Below are positions 56,046 to 64,000 of a stretch of 64,000 nucleotides of DNA, in pieces. Source of the DNA: Panicum virgatum (Eukaryota > Streptophyta > Magnoliopsida > Poales > Poaceae). Each line of letters starts with the position of its first letter. Positions within the stretch are counted from its first letter, which is position 1. The DNA is taken from contig NC_053150.1 in the NCBI RefSeq assembly GCF_016808335.1, positions 24,572,538 through 24,636,537 of the forward strand, written 5' to 3'. Position numbers and translations under genes: made by a program. The notes below the pieces were generated by a model that was given only the letters and a program-made list of their open reading frames with translations, was not told the origin of the DNA and did not search any database.

Positions 56046-57323
56046 TGTTGACGGTCATTAACGACCAATTTTGACCGTCAACTCCTGCACAAAAGGGAAC
56101 CACAAAGTGGAGTAAATGCTAGCTTAGGGTTTATTTATTAACAAATTCCACATATGGTGCTTGAGAATGTGTGCAGGTGGTTTTGAACTAATTTCGCAGG
56201 TTTCAAGTACACTTTGGTCCGACATAAATCACAGAAATTATCAGAGCACCGATTCAGGCTCAAATGGACCAAGTGTAGCCCAAGAACCCAGTTCAGATCA
56301 CTCAAGACAGGCCAAGCCCAACTGGGTTAAGACAAGGAGGCCCAGGACAGCCTGCTAGACGAAGATGGGGGCGGTTGGCCCACTTGGCAGGCCGACCGAC
56401 CTACTAGTCGGCCGACCAGGCCCATGGGCCCCACCGCCTCAGCTTCGACACGTGGTGCCTCTCTGCTGGTTGCTTAAGTCGGTTCCAGGTGCTTCAGCCC
56501 ATGGCTCCCTCCTATAAATACAAGGGGAGGGGGTAGAGGAATGGACACACACACACACACATCTCACCCTCTCAACTCACTTTTCTCCCTTGGAGCTTGA
56601 GGCCTTCATCCTAGATGCTTAGGTAGACTAGGAGGTGTAGAAGAAGAGGAGGAGAGTGAGGAGGAGTCGGGGGAAGTGCCGGGTCTGTCGGCACTCTTCT
56701 CCGCTTGTACCTCATCCTAGATGCTTATTCGGTTGTAAGTGTTCGAGACTTTCTTTGTTTGTTTATATGGAATTAGAGTTTAGATCGCAAGTTATCATCT
56801 CTGCCTTATATTAGTTGATGTGTATGCTAGCGAGTAGCATTTGATCTTAGCTTAAGACCCCGGATAGAAAAGGGTAGTCTTGGCCAGGGCTAAGGTTAGT
56901 AGGGAAAGGCGTAGACGTGGTGTCAAGGCTGGACTATACCATTCAGTTGTCTGCTAGTCCCATGGTTTGTAGAGGTAGCCGGCAGGTGGTGACAGCCCTG
57001 TTCGAGCCTTTTAGTAATCCTCCATATTCGGATATCAGATAGAGCACATATTGGAACTACCAGTTTGCATAAGTCGGTCGATACCTTTAGCTCGAAGTAT
57101 AACGGCGACGTGATCTCTTCTTCTAGGCATAGATTCTAGATATAGAAAGTCCTCTCTTCTGTCTTCTCCACACCAGCGCGTGTGTCCTTGGATGAGCCTG
57201 AACCTATAGATAGTGTACTCATGTTCCTCAGTGGATACGATACCCTGTAATACTCTTGGGTGAAAGCTACAGCGGTATCCGTGCGCTTGCAGATTTTATT
57301 CATGATGTTGCAAAATACCAACA
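56046..57323 (+). repeat. 3' LTR of A2
   Basis: TGTTGACGGTC to AATACCAACA, 1278 bp, aligned throughout with 47977-49246. It has a short CA expansion near 56550 and the palindrome cluster near 56388-56420. Confidence 0.9.
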
Positions 57324-60300
57324 GCTCCGTTGCCGGGGAATGGTAGCAACACTAGTCTTGAATTCATTCAGTTGTACACACCTTTCCGCCCATCCACATG
57401 GAGTTCTACTCCTAGTTATCCGGCAGTTCCATCCCGCGAGTATTTGGAACGGCCACCATCCTACCATACCCCCCGTTTATCTAATGGTTACGAGATCAGT
57501 CCCAGTCTCGTAAGCCATGGTTCGCGCATAGCCCTTCTCTATGAGAAAGGACAAGAATCCCTGCTGAAATTCAACCATACCCGGTTCGAACCAAAACACC
57601 TTACGATGAAGCTCTACCCGTTCTCTCTGACGGGTGAAGCGAAAATTTGTTATGACCAGACGGCAGGGAGATTCGAAGGAGATTTGATCAAGTTGAAGGA
57701 TGAATTTTGCTTCCCTGCTACCAAAGTGTTCGCACTTGGAATAGCATCGGAAGAATCTTTGCTAACAGCAAAATCCAGGACACCTCATCGTATTCCGGAA
57801 GATGCTAAAGCAACACTTCGTTGATTTTTGGAGCCCTTTTTTTCCACCTACTGATCACCCTATCAGCTGCATCCTCTCACCTCCACCACATATAGTGGAA
57901 ATTACCAAACCAATCAAGTCCATAGATTATGAGCCACTCATTGATGATATGCCAATGCTCGTCATGACCTCGGTCATGTTTCAAACATGCCGAAGGAGCA
58001 TAAGTGCATTTGCTCAAGATCTGAGGCATTCGTTCCAGATGCTACATCACAGATTGAGGGTCTTATTGTGAACACTAGCAAGGAATGGATAGAGGAGCGG
58101 AATTCAATTCCTGAAAACTCCTCTGCACTATTGGGGACGCTGCACCACAAGAGAACTTCTACAATCCGAAGGAAATCGTGTCCTTCTCCCGTAAGCATCC
58201 AAAGTGGATCGACGGCCAGATGATGGAGAGTAAGGAGATTTTTCCATGTTATGTCCCTGAAGATGGGGCGTAACAAGATCTTTCTGGATCTCCACATCTT
58301 CGATATCTTTGAAGGTGATAAGTTCTCTTGATCGATGAGCCAATAGAGCCACTTGTCAACCCCAATGGATACCGAGCTACTCTTCATAGCTCGAGGTTGA
58401 CAAAGAAAAGATCCCGGTCAATCTAGTCTTTTCAGGCAATGCAAAAGACTAGACCGGAGCAAGACACAATGGAGAAGGCAATAAATATCTCTGAAGAAGA
58501 TGCCTTTCAATTCACCTAGGAAACAGATCCGGGCGGCCACCTCAAGCTCAACGAAGAAGAAAAACCGCAACATCATCCTCTTGAGCTGAAACCGCTGCCT
58601 CCTAGGCTGAAGAACACCTTTCTCCAATAACAACAGTAGCATGCCAGTCTTCACCAGCGACAAGCTGACAGAGAGTGAGACTTGCCTACTGATTGCAGTC
58701 CTAGAGTACTGGTCCGTCATCTGGTATTCTCTCTAGGACTAGAAAGGGGATCAGCACCGACTTGTGCAGCCATCGCATTTTTATGGAACCAGACCATAAG
58801 TCATCCTGAGAGCACCAGTGATGGCTGAACAATGTGATGAGGAAGGTATGAACCAAGAGGTATTGATACTACTGCACGCGGGCGTCATCATGCCCGTGTA
58901 AGACATTGTTTTGGTCAGGCTAGTTCAAGCGGTCCCAAAGAAGGGAGCAATCACCTTTGAGAGTAGAACGCTCATATCCCAGAGGGAAGTCATCAAGGAC
59001 GTGTATCAATAGTCAATAAGACTATCCGAAATGACCACTATCCTCTCTCCTTCTTTGACGAGATGCTTGAACGGCTGGCTAAGCACTCATTCTTCCAATA
59101 CCTTGACAGATATTCTGGTCATCACCAAATTCGTATGACCAAGTAAGGCTACCTTCACCTGTCCCTACGGCAAATTCACCTACCGGTGAATGTCATTGGT
59201 CTTTGCAACGCACTTGCTTTACTTCAGAGGTGTAAGATGGTGACTTTCTCTGACCAAATCGAGAGCATCATGAAGGGTTTCATGGATGATTTCTCAGTCT
59301 TTGGCAAAGATTACCATGAGAATTCAGACAAAGTTCTCAAGAAATGCCAAGAAACACACTTTGACCTTAATTGGGAGAAGTGTCTCTTTAAGGTCAGAGA
59401 AAACATTGTCCTTGGACATTGAGTGCCATGAGGTACTCGTTTCTTCACCCATCATGCATCCTCTCGATTGGAAATTTCCTTTCGAGACTACGTGCGATGT
59501 AAATGACAACGCCGTCGGAGCAGTGCCGGGTCAATGCAAGGATAATCCGCATTATGCCAAATCTTATACAAGTAAGACATTGACCAGAGCTCAGTATGCA
59601 ACAACAGAGAAGGAACTTCGGGCATTAGTATTTGCCTTAAGTTCAGCTCCTACTTGGTTGGTGCTAAGGTGATAGTATACACGGATCATGCTACACTAAA
59701 GCACCTGTTGATCAAGAAGGAAGCCAAGCCATGACTCATCCGTTGGATTCTGCTCCTACAAGAATTCGATCTGAAAATTAGAGATAAGGAAGGAGCAGAA
59801 AAATTGTGTGGCTGCTAATCTCTCAAGAAGTCAATTGAGATATGATACTCTTTTGGAGATCACTATATCTAGTCCAAGGTATTAGAACTAAGTGAATTTT
59901 ATGGAGACTGGATATATATCTCTACATGAAGACAAGAAGAAGTTATATACACCTCAGCAAATACCACCCTTGGGAGAACCCCCTATCCATTCAAAGTCTG
60001 TGCTATTGGTTTACTCCAACCGCTACATCCCGCTATGTGAGACCCGCAAGATTCTTCAGCGTGCTACTCCTTACAATAAGGTTGACACTACGGAGTATTC
60101 CGTATCTACGCTAAGGTTTGGCAGAATGCATAATTCTAGCCAATCAAGTTTTGACACGCTAAAGAATCTATGCGGTGCCCAAGATGTCAGATGCTACACC
60201 ACTGAAGAGCAACCTTCAGTTGCATGTAATCAACACATGGGGAGTTCACTTTGTGAGTCTTTCCCTATGTCAGAGCAATTGCATCTTGGAGGTAATGGAC

Positions 60301-61100
60301 TATTTGTCCAAATGGATGAAGCACTTCCTGTGTTGCGGCCATCTCGAAGAATTCAAAGAAGATGATTCAGGAATCACATTTCCTTGCTTTGAATTTCCAA
60401 GAGTCATGTTTGGTAGTGAAGGCTCACATATCACAAGACAAGACCTACATGAAGTGTCTCAGCGAATTGAGAGTAAAACCATCGGGCTGCTACTCCATAC
60501 CATCCCTATAGCAATGGCCAGGCAAAAACATCTAACACAAAGATCAGAAACATTCTACAGAAGATAGCGAATACCATGGGGAAAGGATGGAATAGCATGA
60601 TACCCCAGGCACTCTGGACCTATTGAATAGCCTTCAAGACGCCGATAGGACAAACGCCACACTAGCTGATCTATGGCAAAACTTTCCATACACCAGTTGA
60701 CCTTGAGTTCAGATCCCACGGGGCAATTAAGAGGTGAAAAACGGATCTCCAATCAGCCGGGGTTAAAAGGGAAATCGAATGGGCTGAATTGGATGAATGG
60801 AGGAAGAAGGCTTACCACAGCTCCAAGCTCTACAAGGGAGCGGATGGAAAGATGACACGATAAGCGGACCAAGATCAAGCATTTCAAAGTGGGAAATAAG
60901 GTATTCTTCTCTATCCCCCGCCTTCGTTTGCTCAGTCTGGTAAGCTTAGAAGTAAGTGGAAAGGGCCTTGTCTAGTGAATCCTCCAGGACAATGACGGGA
61001 ATATTGAACATGTCCCTCGCGCCCGAGCTACCGGAACTCAAAGAAATAGACGTCTACGAGTTATCCGAGCCAGAGCCCCCGTCTATGGTCATCGCCAAAC
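57324..61100 (+). pseudogene. A3 gag-pol, heavily decayed
   Basis: The right half of the split primer site (GCTCCGTTGCCGGGGAA) begins the segment. Remnants follow in order: gag (LYEKGQESLLKFNHTRFEPK, PFSLTGEAKICYDQ, 57530-57720), linker, RT start (LELKPLPP, near 58580), RT palm (MKGFMDDFSVFG, about 59265-59310), RNase H ([20 protein letters not shown], about 59565-59620), integrase (VMFGSEGSH, about 60405-60430) and C-terminal fragments to about 61050. Dozens of stops and frameshifts occur. It is distantly related to A2. Confidence 0.75.
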
Positions 61101-61745
61101 CTTAAACATGCCTTACCCTAGTCTAGGATAATGGGCGCAATTTTATTTCTCAAGTTTTGTTTTAGAAGTGCCCAGTTATGTTTGAAAAAAAAACTAAAAT
61201 AAAAAGAAATAAAAGCTTCACGCTTGTGCTTTCAGTTGGTTGGCGCACATTTGTGTGCCAACCGACCCCCCCTATTCTAATATTTTCATCAAGTGCGCAG
61301 ATGAACATCATGAACAATACTGAGACAGACTCCATGGCAAAGTTGAGCAAAATTTGATGCAACTCAAGATCAGGTAGCCAGCCCAAACCCGTGCTAAACC
61401 AAAACATCGACATGACGACTCGTCACGGAGGTTTTGCGACCCCATCTTTCTTTTCCCTCCTGATTTTCATTCAAATCAGTTCTAAATAAAATAAACTAAA
61501 ATTTGGATGAAACTCATGGAAGAGATGAATTCACATATGACTTCCAAAGGTGCCTAAGTTTTATTTCTTATGCAAGTACTTGTTACCTTTGGAACTTACA
61601 TGATAGGATCACTTGAACTTTTGCTTATTGACCCTCATGATATAACGAAATGAGAGACATATTCTTTCTAATTTGAAGTCTTGGAGTGTTTCTTTTAAAA
61701 GCTAAAAAGAGGCAACTCTCATTCACTTTCAGGCATACAAAGTTG
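61101..61745 (+). other. A3 3' non-coding region, first part
   Basis: AT-rich, with no ORF of value and a poly(A)-rich stretch near 61180-61210. Confidence 0.5.
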
Positions 61746-61749
61746 AAAG

Positions 61750-63165
61750 GATCGGGTGCTCTAGCCTAAGAGGGGGAGGGGGTGAATTAGGCACTATTCA
61801 AAAACCTAGACCTTTGGCTCCAACTAGTTTGCACAAAACTTAAACTAAAACATGATATCTAGATGTGCAACTAGGTTGTTCTAGTGTGAAACCCCTATCC
61901 CAAAAAGGTTTAGCAACCTATAGCCTTTCCTATCAAGAAACTACTCTATGAAAGTAAATGCACACAAATTGCTAGTATGAAATGCGGAAGCTTAAAGAGT
62001 GGGATAGGAGATAGCAAACTCTTGACGCAAGTATTTATCCCATGGTTCGATTAGCCACAAAGGCACACCTACATCCACGTTGTTGTAGCACTCACTAAGA
62101 GTATTGCTACTCGGCCACCAAGTCTATTCCGTGAACACAATCACGATCACCTTGGCCCCGGGTTCCACTAAGGAGCTTCTCCACAAAGGATGGGGGTCTC
62201 CACGTCCCCCGCACAAAGTTTCGTCGCCGCTCCACACCAAATCGGAGGGTCGATGATGTTGCCAGCGAGCTTCACAGCTCCAAGGAGCCGGCACACCAAG
62301 CTCTTGTTTTTGGTTCACTATAGAACCACAGCACAAAGACTCAAGGCCTTGCAATCTCACTCACTAAGAGCTAATCCTTTACACAACACTCTCAAAGTGT
62401 GCTAAGGGCTAAGGATATGATCTTGATGCTCTTGTATGGCTTGGAGATGTTCTTGGGTGTGTGTGGGATGTCCAGCAACTCCAGCAATCTTCAAATGGCC
62501 GGGGTGAGGCGTATATATAGGCCACCAAGTATGGTAGCCGTTGCTCCAACGGTCAGCAGAAAATCTGCGTATCATCGGATGAACCGATGCCTCTGGCAGG
62601 GGTAGCGTCGGTTCATCCGGTCACTCTAAGACCCGAAGTAGCCGTTGAACTCCTGACATCTGACACAGTGACCACCGGTTGAACCGATGCTTAGCCGTCG
62701 GTTGAACTGGTCACTCACAGCACTCAACTAGCTGTTGGCCTTCTTCTCTTCTGCTGACGTCATTGCACCGATGCCATGCTCCGGTGGGGCGTCGGATCAT
62801 CCGGTGCTGAAGGATCTTTCTCTGGGCGCTTGACATCGTCTCTGGTACAAGATATGCCCAATGCACCGATGCCCCTTTTTGAACCATCGGTTCATCCGGT
62901 GCCTATAAGCTGACAGGCTTCGATTCCTTTCTGCACCAGATTCCATGGCGTCGGATCTTCCGACAACCAACGGATGCACCAATGACTGTAGCGTCGGTTC
63001 TTCCGGTGATAGCAAAATGCCTCTGTTTTGATCCTTTTGACTTCGCCTATCTACTTCATCCCTGGGATCTAGAAATGTTCACTTAACAAAAGCATTAATC
63101 TCATTGATTGCGTTGTCATTCGATCACCAAAATCACTCGAAATGGCATAAAGGGTGCCATGTTCA
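61750..63165 (-). mobile_element. Copia-type LTR (SIRE/Maximus-like), minus strand
   Basis: On the minus strand it begins near TGTAATGAACATGGCACCC (about 63165), carries an array of GAACCGAtG-type modules (62560-63015) and a TATA box GGCCTATATATACGCC (about 62510-62520). It ends near CTCTTAGGCTAGAGCA (about 61755), with the CCCCCTCCCCCTC run just inside. No primer site or coding region is attached, so it is a solo or truncated LTR. I could not find a clear target duplication. The family assignment rests on remembered LTR style. Confidence 0.5.
62560..63015 (-). repeat. Array of imperfect palindromic modules in the copia LTR U3
   Basis: At least eight copies of a module like TCGGTTCATCCGGT (or its complement ACCGGATGAACCGA), for example near 62609, 62675, 62699, 62793, 62888, 62951 and 62993, lie upstream (minus strand) of the TATA box. 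Confidence 0.7.
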
Positions 63166-63922
63166 TTACAAAAGTCCTATCCAGAGCCATACATGAATAG
63201 AATTGAACCCACATAGCTATCTTTTGACACTTTGAGCTTGATCAAACATCATTGCCTTTCGAGAGATGTCATGATCATCGAGTACTTTGGTCATCCACTG
63301 TACACGTTTCTTAATAAAGTCCATCAAAAGTGGTTCACCAAAAGCTCTCCATCCCCCTGAAAAAAAGAGAGTGAGCAACAATCTTACTCGAGCAAAAAAA
63401 ATAAAAATAAAAAACAGAGGACAAAGGGGAAAGAAGGAGAAGCCAAAGTTAAACACCACTCAAAAGGTCATTCAGCCCTCACACACACATGCACATGACC
63501 TAGTTCTAAAGATGACATGATCTCTCAAAGACAAGATCTTTGATCTCGCAAAATAAATGAGAAAGATATGCAAGTTTATCCCTACCTTGTGCCACACAAA
63601 AGCCTTTTAAATGTAGGAGAGGTCTTCTCGACAGGCCTTAGTGAGGTTCAAACACAAAATGAGAGACAAAGAGTGAGTCGAAAGAGATGAGAGCATGCCT
63701 CCTGTTTTGAAAATCTTGCAAAACCTTCAAGTATAGAAAAAAGGAAGTGAATCATGTTCTCCATCGAGTTGTTCTGGGATCAATATTCGAAGGTGAAGGT
63801 GTTAGCCACCCGGAATCCAAGGTATGAGGAAAAGTTTAGAAATAAATTTTATGCATTCTTTGAGTTCATGAAACCAGGCTTCGCTCTTTTTCGACCTTAT
63901 TGCTCGGGGCGAGCAAAGTCTA
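63166..63922 (+). other. A3 3' non-coding region, second part
   Basis: CCAGAGCCATACATGAAT and GAGCTTGATCAAA (63181-63245) match the A2 3' region near 55272-55340, so this is the continuation of A3 after the copia LTR. An A-rich stretch near 63390-63420; no ORF. Confidence 0.6.
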
Positions 63923-64000
63923 GCTGTGGGGGTGTGTTGGCGGTCGATATCGGTGATTTTTGCCGACAACGCTCTGCCTGATTTCATAAAACAAAGGCCA
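63923..64000 (+). mobile_element. A3 polypurine tract and start of 3' LTR
   Basis: GCTGTGGGGGTG (63923-63934) is followed by TGTTGGCGGTCGATATCGG (63935), an Athila-type LTR start. The window ends 66 bp into it. Its identity with the A3 5' LTR remnant cannot be tested because different parts are present. Confidence 0.65.

Larger units (their letters stand above)
47977..57323 (+). mobile_element. A2: complete Athila-type gypsy element, 9.35 kb, inactive
   Basis: LTRs 47977-49246 and 56046-57323, primer site 49254-49271, polypurine tract 56031-56045. The flanks are GCGCC (left) and GCTCC (right), a duplication with one mutation. gag, protease-like, RT, RNase H, integrase and a terminal ORF are all on the + strand. 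The LTRs differ visibly at many sites (several percent by eye), so A2 is much older than the Tekay element. Confidence 0.9.

Noticed and set aside
62124..62605. Short ORFs in the copia LTR
   Set aside because: They lie in LTR leader sequence around the TATA box on opposite strands and have no protein-like features.

Overview
The window looks like heterochromatic, repeat-packed DNA of a grass (Poaceae). The evidence is the set of transposable-element families, the spliceosomal-type introns, and the GC-rich promoter leaders followed by TATA boxes. I cannot name a species, and a panicoid grass is only a guess. I found no convincing host gene. Nearly every base from about 2.0 to 7.4 kb and from 10 to 64 kb belongs to mobile elements nested in one another; about 7.4-10 kb is a mix of small DNA elements and unassigned sequence.

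Layout. (1) 1-1767: the 3' part of a Ty3/gypsy LTR. (2) About 1992-7383: a CACTA (En/Spm) element, transposase on the minus strand. The transposase has lost its catalytic core, and its predicted first intron holds three long hairpins. (3) 7.4-10.0 kb: MITE-like sequence, a non-autonomous hAT-like element and a perfect 253-bp CACTA MITE (9221-9473, TSD CGA). (4) 10056-42350: nested fragments of six elements of one gypsy family (Tat-like, here T1 to T6). They share about 415-bp LTRs, a gag-like ORF, an antisense gene and 121-bp tandem repeats. Each is represented by only one end. (5) 13721-25782: a young, complete Tekay/Del-type chromovirus-class gypsy element (3.44-kb LTRs, TSD CTATA) inserted in the antisense gene of T2. 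Its gag carries a clean GT-AG intron. (6) 32205-37940: a chimeric element inserted in the gag of T6. It has a Tekay-like 5' LTR, a tRNA-Met primer site, a short non-coding interior and a 3' LTR that is a 5S-rRNA-bearing, Cassandra-type LTR. A perfect TCGAT duplication flanks it. A separate 1464-bp solo LTR is nested in its 5' LTR. (7) 42360-64000: Athila-type gypsy elements. A1 (minus strand) keeps only gag and protease. A2 (47977-57323) is a complete but stop-ridden element lying inside the primer site of the older A3. A3 is very decayed, carries a copia-type LTR fragment, and reaches its own 3' LTR at 63935.

Most notable: (a) the mixed-LTR Tekay/Cassandra insertion; (b) a small spliced coding structure with a GC-AG intron inside LTRs of three diverged Tekay-like families, the frame staying open across the splice and ending in each; (c) the gag intron of the Tekay element; (d) hairpins in the CACTA transposase leader; (e) a two-monomer higher-order 121-bp repeat in a retroelement 3' region. 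None of the coding parts except the small CACTA ORF, the Tekay pol and the A2 integrase and terminal ORFs is unbroken over its length.
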